A program made the position numbers and the translations under genes. A DNA stretch of 64,000 nucleotides. It comes from an uncultured Pelagibacteraceae bacterium (GTDB lineage Bacteria; Pseudomonadota; Alphaproteobacteria; Pelagibacterales; Pelagibacteraceae). Location: the NCBI GenBank assembly GCA_902567685.1, contig CACFNH010000001.1:248001-312000 (forward strand). The letters are read 5' to 3'. Below, in pieces: positions 1 through 8,521 of the stretch (positions within the stretch are counted from its first letter, which is position 1; the number at the start of each line of letters is the position of its first letter). The notes beneath the pieces are model-generated. The model ran no database searches. It was not told the DNA's origin and saw nothing but the letters and a program-made list of their open reading frames with translations.

Positions 1-1109
1 AATATTTCATTAGAGTAGAATCCATTAAATTTTGTTCTAAAGGTTAAAGCATAAGCTCCTAATTGGCCTAGCTCAATATAATCCCCTTCTTTAATGTTGT
101 TAGGAAGCAAGAATGGTCCTTTCATATAATCTAAACTGTCACAAGTTGGTCCATAAAAACTAAAAGAAGTAAATTTCTTCGACTGAATTCTTCCATTAGA
201 AATCATTTTAGATGGCAATATAAAATTAGGAACTCCTGCATCGAACAAGCTTCCATAAGTTCCATCATTAATATAAAGCTTTTGTTTTTTTCTCAAATTA
301 ATTTTTACTATAGTTGAACCACTTTCAGCAACAAGAGCCCTTCCTGGCTCACAGATTATTTTTGGCATATTAGAAAGTTTAAGATTTTTAAGAGCTTCTT
401 TTATTTCATCAATATAGTTTTTTAAAGGTTCTGGATTAAGATCAGGATAAACAGAAGGGAATCCGCCACCAACATTAATTACATCTGGAATTATTTTAGT
501 CTTTTTAATTATAGACCCTATTTCTCCAATGGCTTTTGAGAATGAAATTTTGTGCATGCATTGTGATCCAACATGAAAACTAATTCCTATTTTTCTTCCA
601 TGTTCTTTACACAATCTTACTAAACCCAAAGCTTCACTTGAAGATGCTCCAAATTTTCTAGATAGGTCTATTTCTGCATGTTCATTTGAAATTGCTATAC
701 GAACAAATAGACATAAATCTTTTGCTTGCTTTGTTGCTTCTAATATTTTTTGAAGTTCATCTTTAGAGTCAAGAGAAAAGTGTTTTACACCTAATTCAAA
801 ATAAGCCTGAGATATATCTTCCCGGCTTTTAACTGTATGCATAAAATATAAATTAGCATCAGGTTTTATTTTTTTTATTAGTTTAATTTCATTAATAGAG
901 GCAACATCAAAATCTTCTATACCGTTATTAATTATATGTTTTAAAACTTTTTCGTTAGGATTTGTTTTCACAGCATAAAGAACTTTGCCTGGAAAATTTT
1001 TTTTAAAAAATCCTGTAGACCTTTTTATGGAATCTGGACGTATACAATAGACCGGATAATCCGGTTTTAGTGTGTTAACTAATTCGTTAACGTCTTTAAA
1101 TTTTCGCAT
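1..1109 (-). CDS. Ornithine/lysine decarboxylase, fold III PLP type (3' end outside window)
   Basis: Probable ornithine decarboxylase, making putrescine for polyamine synthesis in the cytoplasm. I translated it from the reverse strand starting at the ATG at 1109. The barrel domain has the PLP lysine motif YAVKTNP (Lys about 48), HVGSQ (about 179-183) and GGGFP, followed by EPGRALVAESG, which binds the cofactor phosphate. The C-terminal beta domain has GPTCDSLD, the active-site cysteine loop typical of ODC rather than diaminopimelate decarboxylase. The stop codon lies beyond base 1. A GAGGG stretch lies about 12 nt upstream of the start. It is divergent from the RegA-like gene across about 140 nt. 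Ornithine versus lysine preference cannot be settled by eye. Confidence 0.88.
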   Translation of the reverse strand, partial: MRKFKDVNELVNTLKPDYPVYCIRPDSIKRSTGFFKKNFPGKVLYAVKTNPNEKVLKHIINNGIEDFDVASINEIKLIKKIKPDANLYFMHTVKSREDISQAYFELGVKHFSLDSKDELQKILEATKQAKDLCLFVRIAISNEHAEIDLSRKFGASSSEALGLVRLCKEHGRKIGISFHVGSQCMHKISFSKAIGEIGSIIKKTKIIPDVINVGGGFPSVYPDLNPEPLKNYIDEIKEALKNLKLSNMPKIICEPGRALVAESGSTIVKINLRKKQKLYINDGTYGSLFDAGVPNFILPSKMISNGRIQSKKFTSFSFYGPTCDSLDYMKGPFLLPNNIKEGDYIELGQLGAYALTFRTKFNGFYSNEI

Positions 1110-1248
1110 CTCATGTGTCCCTCTTTTTGTTTACACAGAAAGGTTTCTAAAAAATTTTAATAAAAAAACCTTATATTTTCGCATTTAAGGTTATTTTCAC
1201 CCTATGTAAAGAAAAAAATGAGGTTAATAAGTTGCAATTTTAAAATTC

Positions 1249-1842
1249 ATGCCCACATATATCCATATGGCAAGTTCAAACACATCACCACCAACCCAAC
1301 TCAAGATAGAAAATTTTGAGGACAAGTCTCTTCTTATAGTTGACGATGACGATCCTTTGAGAAACAGGCTTTCTAGAGCTATGGAAAAGAAGGGATTCAA
1401 GACTATGGAGGCAAAAAGTGTTGAAAATGCACTAGATTTGATCAAAAAAACACCTCCTTATTTTGCTGTTATTGACCTAAGGCTAGAAGATGGAAGTGGT
1501 TTAGATGTTGTAAATGAACTTTCAAAAATCAAAAAAGACAGCAGAATCGTCATGTTAACAGGCTACGGGAATCTCCCCACGGCTGTAGCAGCTGTCAAGG
1601 CTGGAGCAATAGATTACATAGCAAAACCAGTTGATGCTGACGATGTGGAAGCCGCCTTACTCGCTAGCCCAGACTCCAAGGCAAAACCACCTGAAAACCC
1701 AATGTCGGCTGACAGAGTTAAATGGGAGCACATTCACCGTGTATTTGAATTATGCAACAGAAACGTGTCTGAGACTGCAAGAAGACTAAAAATGCACAGA
1801 AGAACACTTCAGAGAATTCTCTCAAAAAGGTCTCCTAGATAA
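1249..1842 (+). CDS. regA: RegA/ActR/PrrA-type response regulator
   Basis: Redox-type response regulator: receiver domain followed by a Fis-like helix-turn-helix. Receiver residues are visible: the acidic cluster VDDDD, phosphoacceptor Asp in AVIDLRLEDGSG, the T of MLTGYG and the Lys of YIAKPVD. The C-terminal segment ending KMHRRTLQRILSKRSPR is the hallmark of the RegA/ActR/PrrA family, which controls respiration, carbon and nitrogen genes with the kinase RegB. No RegB kinase is in this window. The ATG at 1267 (MASSNTS...) is an equally plausible start, and neither ATG has a clear Shine-Dalgarno sequence. The 3' end overlaps the convergent bioY by 8 nt. Confidence 0.9.
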   Translation: MPTYIHMASSNTSPPTQLKIENFEDKSLLIVDDDDPLRNRLSRAMEKKGFKTMEAKSVENALDLIKKTPPYFAVIDLRLEDGSGLDVVNELSKIKKDSRIVMLTGYGNLPTAVAAVKAGAIDYIAKPVDADDVEAALLASPDSKAKPPENPMSADRVKWEHIHRVFELCNRNVSETARRLKMHRRTLQRILSKRSPR

Positions 1843-2395
1843 ATTTTCTTAGCTTAAAGATTTGTGTAGATATGGCTGTTAAAATTAAAATTTTGTAAAT
1901 TTCAATAAGTAAAAAAGGTTTGGCACCTAATTCAAAAACACTATACAAATTTACTTGTTTTCCAGAATAAAAATTTAAGTTTACCCATAACCAAAGAAGA
2001 CCAAACAAATAAATAAAACTTACTGAAAAAATTAACTTTAAAAAAGTAAAAAGGTAATTTGAACCTATTTTAAAATAACCTGAAAAAAAAGCGCCAAGTA
2101 TAAATCCAAATAAGTATCCACTTGTTGGGCCTTGAAAATAGATTAATCCACCACCCTTGGCAAAAACCGGTAACCCTAAAGCTCCTTCAATTAGATATAA
2201 AATTACTACTGTTGAGGCCATTTTGTATCCCAAAGCCATTCCTAATAACAAGACAGCAAAAGTTTGCATTGTAACTGGGACCGGAGTTAAAGGAGTTTGA
2301 GTTCTGGCTGATATCGTTAAAATGAAAGTTCCAAAAATTACTATAAGAATATTTTTTATATTTTTATTTATATTAATTTTACTAATTGCTTCCAT
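1835..2395 (-). CDS. bioY: BioY biotin transporter (ECF S component)
   Basis: Small integral membrane protein of 186 aa with about six hydrophobic segments. Two signatures identify BioY: TPLTPVPVTMQTFAVLLLG near residue 35-53 and GPTSGYLFGF near 90-99. BioY binds biotin and imports it, alone or with the ECF ATPase/T modules (BioM, BioN). No bioM or bioN is adjacent. The gene immediately upstream on the same strand is an ABC-2 type exporter ATPase, which is not a BioM. Biotin uptake fits an auxotrophic streamlined marine lineage (inference). The C-terminal half is less conserved, which is normal for S components. Confidence 0.88.
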   Translation of the reverse strand: MEAISKININKNIKNILIVIFGTFILTISARTQTPLTPVPVTMQTFAVLLLGMALGYKMASTVVILYLIEGALGLPVFAKGGGLIYFQGPTSGYLFGFILGAFFSGYFKIGSNYLFTFLKLIFSVSFIYLFGLLWLWVNLNFYSGKQVNLYSVFELGAKPFLLIEIYKILILTAISTQIFKLRKFI

Positions 2396-2427
2396 GTTTA
2401 ATACAATACAACTTTTTAAAACTAAAG

Positions 2428-3363
2428 CTAGCTTTTTGTAAGATCAACAAATACATCTTCTAAATTGCCATCATCTGTTGAAATATCTAGTATTTCTAAG
2501 TTGTTTTTTTTTAAAACTTGCAAAATATCATTAAATTTATGCTTATCTTTTTCATAGGTGGCTATGATAGTGTTATTGTCATTATCACTTGAAAAATGCA
2601 TTCCGTTTAATTTTAAACTACTTATATTATCAATTTTTTTAACTTTAAAAAAAACTTTTTTTGTTTTAATTCTATCTAGAAGTTTTTGTGTGGTGTCCAA
2701 AGCAACCAAATTTCCTTTGTTGATTATTGCTATACGATCACACATTTCTTGGGCCTCAAACAAATAATGAGTTGTAAGAATTATTGTTACTCCCACTTTA
2801 TTTAATTCTTTTACATTTTCCCAAAGATTTTTTCTTAATTCAACGTCTACCCCAGCTGTTGGTTCATCTAATACTAAAATTGGAGGTTGGTGAACCATTG
2901 CTTTTGCAATTAATAAACGTCTTTTCATTCCACCAGATAAACTTCTAGAATAAGAATTGGATTGTTTTTCCAGAGAAACCATTTTTAAAATTATATCTGT
3001 GATTCTTTTACTCCTAGATACTCCATAGAGACCTGCTTGTAATTCCAGCAACTTTTTTGGACTAAAAAAAGCATCTAAATTTACTTCTTGGGGAACTATT
3101 CCAATTGATCCTCTTACTTGTCTTGGATTTTCATCGAGATCAAAACCCCAAACATTAATTTTTCCCTCAGTCTTCATGACTGTTCCAGCAAGAATACTAA
3201 GAAATGTTGTCTTCCCAGCTCCATTTGGGCCTAGAAGGCCAAATATTTCACCTCGTTTAACTTCAAAGTTTAAATTATTCAAAGCTCGTTCTGAAGTTTG
3301 TTTTTTTTTATTTTTTGAATAAATCTTAGTAAGATTTTCAACAGTTAGAGCAATTTTATCCAT
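2428..3363 (-). CDS. ABC-2 type transporter ATP-binding protein (YadG/CcmA-like)
   Basis: Cytoplasmic ATPase of 311 aa for an ABC-2 exporter. Visible motifs are Walker A GPNGAGKT (about residues 44-51), signature LSGGMKRRLLIAKAM, Walker B ILVLDEPTAGVD and the switch histidine in LTTHY. A C-terminal extension of about 90 residues follows, as in YadG-type exporters. No permease gene is adjacent. The matching ABC-2 permease (YadH-like) is probably the gene at 59708-60520, so the two halves of the exporter seem to be separated. Divergent from polA with a 46 nt gap; bioY lies 32 nt downstream. The substrate is unknown. Confidence 0.85.
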   Translation of the reverse strand: MDKIALTVENLTKIYSKNKKKQTSERALNNLNFEVKRGEIFGLLGPNGAGKTTFLSILAGTVMKTEGKINVWGFDLDENPRQVRGSIGIVPQEVNLDAFFSPKKLLELQAGLYGVSRSKRITDIILKMVSLEKQSNSYSRSLSGGMKRRLLIAKAMVHQPPILVLDEPTAGVDVELRKNLWENVKELNKVGVTIILTTHYLFEAQEMCDRIAIINKGNLVALDTTQKLLDRIKTKKVFFKVKKIDNISSLKLNGMHFSSDNDNNTIIATYEKDKHKFNDILQVLKKNNLEILDISTDDGNLEDVFVDLTKS

Positions 3364-3409
3364 AGTTTATTTAATTATATCATAAAAAAATTTAAGGTAT
3401 TATGAATAT

Positions 3410-6181
3410 ATGAGTTCATTAAAAAAGTCAGATCATTTTTATCTTATTGATGGTTCTGGTTATATTTTTAGAGCATATTATGCACTTCCACCACTTTCCA
3501 GAAAAAGTGATGGACTTCCTACTGGCGCAGTAAGTGGTTTCTGTTCTATGCTATTTAAGCTTTTAGAAGACTCTAGATCAGATGACTCGGAACATAAACC
3601 TACTCATTTTGCTGTAATATTTGATTCAGCTAGAAAAAATTTTAGAAATGAAATTTATAAAGATTACAAAGCTAATCGTAGCGAAGCACCAGAGGATCTA
3701 GCTCCTCAATTTGAGTATATTAGAAAATCTGTAGAGGCATTTAATTTACCTTCTATAGAAATGAATAACTATGAAGCTGACGATTTAATAGCAACTTATG
3801 CAAAACAAATAATAAACGCTGGCGCTAAAGTAACCATTGTTTCTTCTGACAAAGATTTAATGCAATTAGTCTCAGACAAGGTCAGACTATACGATCCTGT
3901 AAAATTTAAAGTTTTAGGAGAAAAAGAAGTTATAGAAAAGTTTGGCGTTAAACCTAATAAGGTTATAGATGTACAATCTTTAGCAGGAGACTCATCAGAC
4001 AACATACCTGGAGTTCCAGGAATAGGCATAAAGACAGCAGCTGAATTAATTAACAAATATAAAAATTTGGATAATCTATTGAACAAAGCAGATGAAATTC
4101 CTCAAAAGAAGAGAAAAGAAACTTTATTACAAAACAAAAAAAAAGCTCTTTTAAGCAGAGAATTAGTAACTTTAAAAAATGATGTTCCAATCAAGGAAGA
4201 TCCAGACACTTTCCAATTAAAAGAAGTTAAAAAGGAAAAGCTTTTTGATTTTTTGAGAGAAATGGAATTTAATAGACTGTTAAGTCGAGCTATAGGATTT
4301 TATGGAGAAGAAAGTGATGAAAATAATAGAGGTAAAAAAAGTAAAAAAGAATTAGAAAAAATAGATACTAAAACATACGAAAGTGTTTTAAATGAAAAAA
4401 GTTTAGAAAAATGGGTAAAGATTTTAAGTGAACAGCCTATCATCTCTGTAGACACAGAAACATCTTCTCTAAATCCAATGGAAGCCGATCTAGTTGGTGT
4501 ATCTTTTAGCTACAAACCTGATAAATCTTGTTACATTCCAATAGGTCACAAAAAAATAAAAGGACTCAAAAAAGATTTAGTCTTAAAAAAAATTAAAAAT
4601 ATTTTAGAAGATGTAAGTATCAAAAAAGTTGGTCAAAATATTAAATTTGACTACATGGTTTTAAAACAACATGGCATCACAATCCAATCAATGGAAGACA
4701 CAATGTTAATTTCTTATATCTTGGATGCTGGTCTTAACAGACATAATTTGGATATCCTTTCAGAAATTCATTTAAATCATAAAACAATTTCTTATAAAGA
4801 TCTTGTAGGTTCTGGAAAAAAAAAAATTAATTTCAGCGATGTTGATCTTAAAAAAGCAACTGAGTATGCTGCTGAAGATGCAGACGTTACATTAAGACTT
4901 TATAAAAAACTTAAAAAAAGACTAGATGAAGAGAAATTAAATAAAAATTATGAACTATTTGAAAAACCCATGATTAGTCTACTATCTGAAATGGAATTTA
5001 ACGGCATTAAAGTTGACAAAAACTATCTTCAAATTTTGTCAAAAAAATTTGAAAAACGCATAAAAAAAATCGAAGAAGAAATTTATTCTTTAGCAGGTAA
5101 AAAATTTAACATTGGATCTCCCAAACAGCTTGGTGAGCTTATATATAATGATCTTAAAATAACTAAACTTAAAAAGACAAAAAAAGGAAGTTTAGCTACG
5201 AGTGCAAAAATTTTGGAAGAATTAGCACATAAAGGTCATAAATTTCCAAATTTAGTTTTGGAGTGGAGACAAATTTCAAAACTAAAAAATACTTATTCTG
5301 ATGCTTTACAAGATCATATCAATGCAAAGACAAAGAGAGTTCATACGTCTTTTTTATTAGCAGCTACTAATACAGGGAGACTAGCCTCAAGTGATCCAAA
5401 TTTACAAAACATTCCAATTAAAACTGAAGACGGAAAAGAAATAAGAAAAGCTTTTGTGGCTGAAAAAAATAAAATTTTAATATCAGCAGATTACAATCAA
5501 ATTGAAATGAGAATTTTAGCTGATATTGCCAATGTTAAGGAGTTAAAAAAAGCATTTAAAAACAACGAAGACATTCACAGTTTGACTGCAAGTCAAGTCT
5601 TCAATGTTTCTATTGATTCAGTTAATGAAGATCTTAGAAGAAAAGCTAAAGCAATAAATTTTGGAATCATTTATGGAATTACTCAATATGGGTTGGCTAA
5701 GCAAATATCTGTCTCTAACCAAGAAGCTTTAGATTTTATTGAGTCATATTTTAAAAAATTTCCTGAGATAAAGGAATATATGAATAGTACTATTAAAGCT
5801 TGCAGAAAAAATGGATATGTAAGTAATATTTTTGGAAGAAAAATTCATTTAAGAGGAATTAATGATAAAAATTTTAGTGTAAGGAGCTTTCAAGAAAGAG
5901 CCGCAATCAATGCACCTATCCAAAGCTCTGCAGCAGACATCATAAGATTAGCTATGATAAAAATAAACAATTTAATTAAAGAAAATAAAAAAATTGAAGC
6001 TAAAATTTTGCTTCAAATCCATGACGAACTTATTTTTGAAACTGCTGAAGAAAACAAAGATTATGTTAAAAAAACTATTAAACAAGCAATGTCTTCTATT
6101 TCAAGTTCTGATCATCATATTTTTTCAATACCATTAGAAGTTAATGTAAATTCAGGGTATAATTGGGGTGAGGCACACTAA
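3410..6181 (+). CDS. polA: DNA polymerase I
   Basis: Full-length three-domain Pol I (923 aa) for gap filling and primer removal. The N-terminal 5'-3' exonuclease spans about 1-295 (EADDLIATYA; GDSSDNIPGVPGIG). The 3'-5' proofreading domain spans about 330-500 and retains its acidic residues: DTETSSLNP, the NIKFD segment and YAAEDADVTLRLY, so proofreading should be active. The polymerase domain (about 520-923) has motif A SADYNQIEMRILAD, motif B RRKAKAINFGIIYG and motif C LQIHDELIFE. A TATTAT hexamer lies 6 nt before the ATG, so the message may have almost no leader. It is the first gene of a plus-strand run reaching to murU. Confidence 0.98.
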   Translation: MSSLKKSDHFYLIDGSGYIFRAYYALPPLSRKSDGLPTGAVSGFCSMLFKLLEDSRSDDSEHKPTHFAVIFDSARKNFRNEIYKDYKANRSEAPEDLAPQFEYIRKSVEAFNLPSIEMNNYEADDLIATYAKQIINAGAKVTIVSSDKDLMQLVSDKVRLYDPVKFKVLGEKEVIEKFGVKPNKVIDVQSLAGDSSDNIPGVPGIGIKTAAELINKYKNLDNLLNKADEIPQKKRKETLLQNKKKALLSRELVTLKNDVPIKEDPDTFQLKEVKKEKLFDFLREMEFNRLLSRAIGFYGEESDENNRGKKSKKELEKIDTKTYESVLNEKSLEKWVKILSEQPIISVDTETSSLNPMEADLVGVSFSYKPDKSCYIPIGHKKIKGLKKDLVLKKIKNILEDVSIKKVGQNIKFDYMVLKQHGITIQSMEDTMLISYILDAGLNRHNLDILSEIHLNHKTISYKDLVGSGKKKINFSDVDLKKATEYAAEDADVTLRLYKKLKKRLDEEKLNKNYELFEKPMISLLSEMEFNGIKVDKNYLQILSKKFEKRIKKIEEEIYSLAGKKFNIGSPKQLGELIYNDLKITKLKKTKKGSLATSAKILEELAHKGHKFPNLVLEWRQISKLKNTYSDALQDHINAKTKRVHTSFLLAATNTGRLASSDPNLQNIPIKTEDGKEIRKAFVAEKNKILISADYNQIEMRILADIANVKELKKAFKNNEDIHSLTASQVFNVSIDSVNEDLRRKAKAINFGIIYGITQYGLAKQISVSNQEALDFIESYFKKFPEIKEYMNSTIKACRKNGYVSNIFGRKIHLRGINDKNFSVRSFQERAAINAPIQSSAADIIRLAMIKINNLIKENKKIEAKILLQIHDELIFETAEENKDYVKKTIKQAMSSISSSDHHIFSIPLEVNVNSGYNWGEAH

Positions 6182-6204
6182 TAAGATTTACAAACGCCTA
6201 AATT

Positions 6205-6232
6205 TTGACAATTTAATTAGGATTATTAAAAT
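6205..6232 (+). promoter_or_regulatory. Predicted sigma-70 promoter of the chvI-like gene
   Basis: TTGACA at 6205-6210, a 16-nt spacer and TAAAAT at 6227-6232. The expected transcription start is about 6-7 nt later, at 6238-6239, which is the A of the ATG. There is no Shine-Dalgarno before the gene, so a leaderless mRNA is likely (inference). Confidence 0.5.
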
Positions 6233-6238
6233 TTATAT

Positions 6239-6937
6239 ATGGCACAAACTATTGCATTAGTCGATGATGATCGTAATCTTCTTACTGGGATAAGCATAGC
6301 TCTAGAAAGAGAAGGTTTTAAAGTTCAAACTTATATAGATGGAGAGTCCGCTTTGATTGGATTAACAAGAAATCCTCCTGACTTAGCAGTCGTAGATATT
6401 AAGATGCCTCGGATGGACGGTGAAGAACTTTTAAAAAAATTGAAAAAAAAGATGTCTATCCCTATTATTTTTTTAACTTCTAAAGATGATGAGGTAGACG
6501 AACTTCTTGGACTTAAATTAGGAGCTGATGATTTTGTAAGAAAGTCAGGCGGTTTTTCTATGAAAGTTTTAATTGAAAGAATTAGAGTTCAATTGAGGAA
6601 AAAGAGTGACGTAATTGATGATTCAAAAAATATTATTAGTCATGGTAAGCTTAAGTTAGACTCTTCTCAATTGGAATGCGAATGGGGAGGCCAACCTTTA
6701 CCCGACAAGTTAACCACTACAGAGTTTTTAATAGTCAAAGAGCTGGCTAAAAGACCCGGAGTAATTAAAGAACGAGCTCATTTAATGGATATAGCCTATA
6801 AAGAAAATAGCGAAATAGAAGATCGAACAATAGATAGCCATGTAAAACGTATCAGAAAAAAATTTAAAAAGGTCGATGAAAAATTTTCAGCAATTGAAAC
6901 TAGGTATGGAAGCGGGTATAGATGGAATGTTAGTTAA
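6239..6937 (+). CDS. chvI: ChvI-like OmpR-family response regulator
   Basis: Two-domain regulator of 232 aa: receiver (1-120) and winged-helix DNA-binding domain (about 135-232, ending RYGSGYRW). The N-terminus (TIALVDDDRNLLTGISIALE) and DIKMPRMDG, with phosphoacceptor D53, strongly resemble ChvI, which pairs with the kinase ChvG in envelope and acid stress of alphaproteobacteria. Odd point: the conserved Lys-Pro of the receiver (usually TKPF) reads RKSGGFS here (K102-S103), so the cis-proline that shapes the switch is missing. The kinase gene follows with a 1-nt overlap (TAATG). A strong promoter lies immediately upstream. Confidence 0.85.
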   Translation: MAQTIALVDDDRNLLTGISIALEREGFKVQTYIDGESALIGLTRNPPDLAVVDIKMPRMDGEELLKKLKKKMSIPIIFLTSKDDEVDELLGLKLGADDFVRKSGGFSMKVLIERIRVQLRKKSDVIDDSKNIISHGKLKLDSSQLECEWGGQPLPDKLTTTEFLIVKELAKRPGVIKERAHLMDIAYKENSEIEDRTIDSHVKRIRKKFKKVDEKFSAIETRYGSGYRWNVS

Positions 6938-8472
6938 TGAAGCAAAAAAAATCAGCGTCAATATTAAGAAAATTTTTATTATTTAATTTACTAGTTTTTT
7001 CAATACTAGGTTTATTCACAATTCTTTATTTAAAAGCTGTACAACCTAGCTTAGTTAAGAAAAGAACAATAAATCATATAACAATAATTAATAATACATC
7101 TGACCATCTGGAAAGACTAAATGTTAAGTTTGAAAAAGAAGGTATCAAGACTTTTTTACTATCTACTAGATTTCTTTTTCAAAGCCTAGACAGGGTTCAG
7201 TTTTATGACAGAGATGGAAATATAATTGGTGATACTAATATTTTAGATTTGGATAAAAATGTTTTCTCTAAATCTGACTCTGTAATAGAAGAAAGCATTG
7301 ATGGTACAAAAACGGAAGATCAAAAAGAAATTAAAGAAAATGTTGAAAATAAAAACCTTCAAGATGAAAGCCTAATTAAAGATACTATATCAAGAATATA
7401 TCAAAATGAACCAGTAGTATTAGAAAAAGAAATTAATAATAATTTTTTTGTAAGCACATTAGATGAAGTTAAAATAAATAACGAAAGACTGGGATACATA
7501 GTTGTAACTGAAGAGGCCAATGATATATTATTTGCAGTTAAGGAGAGAAAAAATTTTATAGTAAGAACAGTTTTAGCTGTCGCATTAGTAATTTTAATAT
7601 TTTCTCTTTTTCTAAATAAATATATTTTAAAACCTATTAAACTTTTAGTTTTGTTTACTGAGTCAATAAAAGCTAAAGCAGATAAGCCTCCTAATGTAGA
7701 TAAATTTTTTATAAGAGGAGATGAAATTGGAAAACTTACTAAATCAATTGATGAGATGACCACAGAGCTTCAAAAAAGAACAAATCGTGCTGAAACATTT
7801 TCTACAGATTTGGCTCATGAAATACGAAATCCACTTGCATCCTTAAAAGGAGCTTCAGAACTACTTGATAAAACTCAACAACAAAAAGAAAGGGAAAAAT
7901 TATTTGAAATAATTAATCATGATGTTGAGAGAATAGAAAGACTTATAACTGACTATTCTCAAATGCTAAAAGATGAGGCTTCTTTATCACGTGAAAAAAT
8001 GAAAAAAATAGATCTAGATTCTGTAATAAGAGGGGTTATAGAAGATTTTAATCAAGACCTTTCTAGTCAAAATAAAAATATAAGCATCAATGTTATTCAT
8101 AAAAATAAAAATGGTAAAGGTTTTTTCGTTTTAGGTATTGAGAATAGACTTGAACAAGTTATTGCAAATTTATTAGACAATGCAGTTTCTTTCAGCAAAG
8201 ACAAAGGAAAAATAGATGTTGAAATAACAGAAGCCAAAAATAATTTTATTCTTTTAGTAAAAGATGAAGGGCCTGGACTTACAGAGTCTTCACCTCAAAA
8301 AATTTTTAAAAGATTTTATAGCAATAGACCAAAAAATTTTGGTGAACATTCAGGATTAGGTTTGAATATTGCAAAAAATATAGTTGAGCTTCATAACGGC
8401 TCAATATCAGCTTCTAATAGACCTGATAAACAAGGAGCTCAAATAGAAGTTTTATTACCTAAATTAAATTAG
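6937..8472 (+). CDS. chvG: ChvG-like sensor histidine kinase
   Basis: Membrane sensor kinase of 511 aa, partner of the preceding regulator. It has an N-terminal TM (about 13-31), a periplasmic domain of about 170 residues containing an acidic/Lys-rich low-complexity part, and a second TM (about 207-226). Next come HAMP (227-280), a HisKA box FSTDLAHEIRNPLASLKG with phospho-His about 294, and an HATPase with NLLDNAVSFS, DEGPGL and GLGLNIAKNIVELHNG. Its translation start overlaps the stop of the regulator, so the two are coupled. In other alphaproteobacteria ChvG-ChvI responds to acid and cell-wall stress; the signal here is unknown. Confidence 0.87.
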   Translation: MKQKKSASILRKFLLFNLLVFSILGLFTILYLKAVQPSLVKKRTINHITIINNTSDHLERLNVKFEKEGIKTFLLSTRFLFQSLDRVQFYDRDGNIIGDTNILDLDKNVFSKSDSVIEESIDGTKTEDQKEIKENVENKNLQDESLIKDTISRIYQNEPVVLEKEINNNFFVSTLDEVKINNERLGYIVVTEEANDILFAVKERKNFIVRTVLAVALVILIFSLFLNKYILKPIKLLVLFTESIKAKADKPPNVDKFFIRGDEIGKLTKSIDEMTTELQKRTNRAETFSTDLAHEIRNPLASLKGASELLDKTQQQKEREKLFEIINHDVERIERLITDYSQMLKDEASLSREKMKKIDLDSVIRGVIEDFNQDLSSQNKNISINVIHKNKNGKGFFVLGIENRLEQVIANLLDNAVSFSKDKGKIDVEITEAKNNFILLVKDEGPGLTESSPQKIFKRFYSNRPKNFGEHSGLGLNIAKNIVELHNGSISASNRPDKQGAQIEVLLPKLN

Positions 8473-8521
8473 CATTGTTGTTTGATAAGATTTAGCTATA
8501 TTGTTAAAAGAAAAATTTATT

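Noticed and set aside
1110..1248. Inverted repeat AAGGTTT/AAACCTT (1140-1172) as an operator
   Set aside because: Seven-bp arms with a long A+T-rich loop could occur by chance. The spacer otherwise holds nothing I can identify beyond two divergent promoters.
8473..8521. SAH or SAM riboswitch before ahcY
   Set aside because: Only 49 nt between genes and no matching structure.
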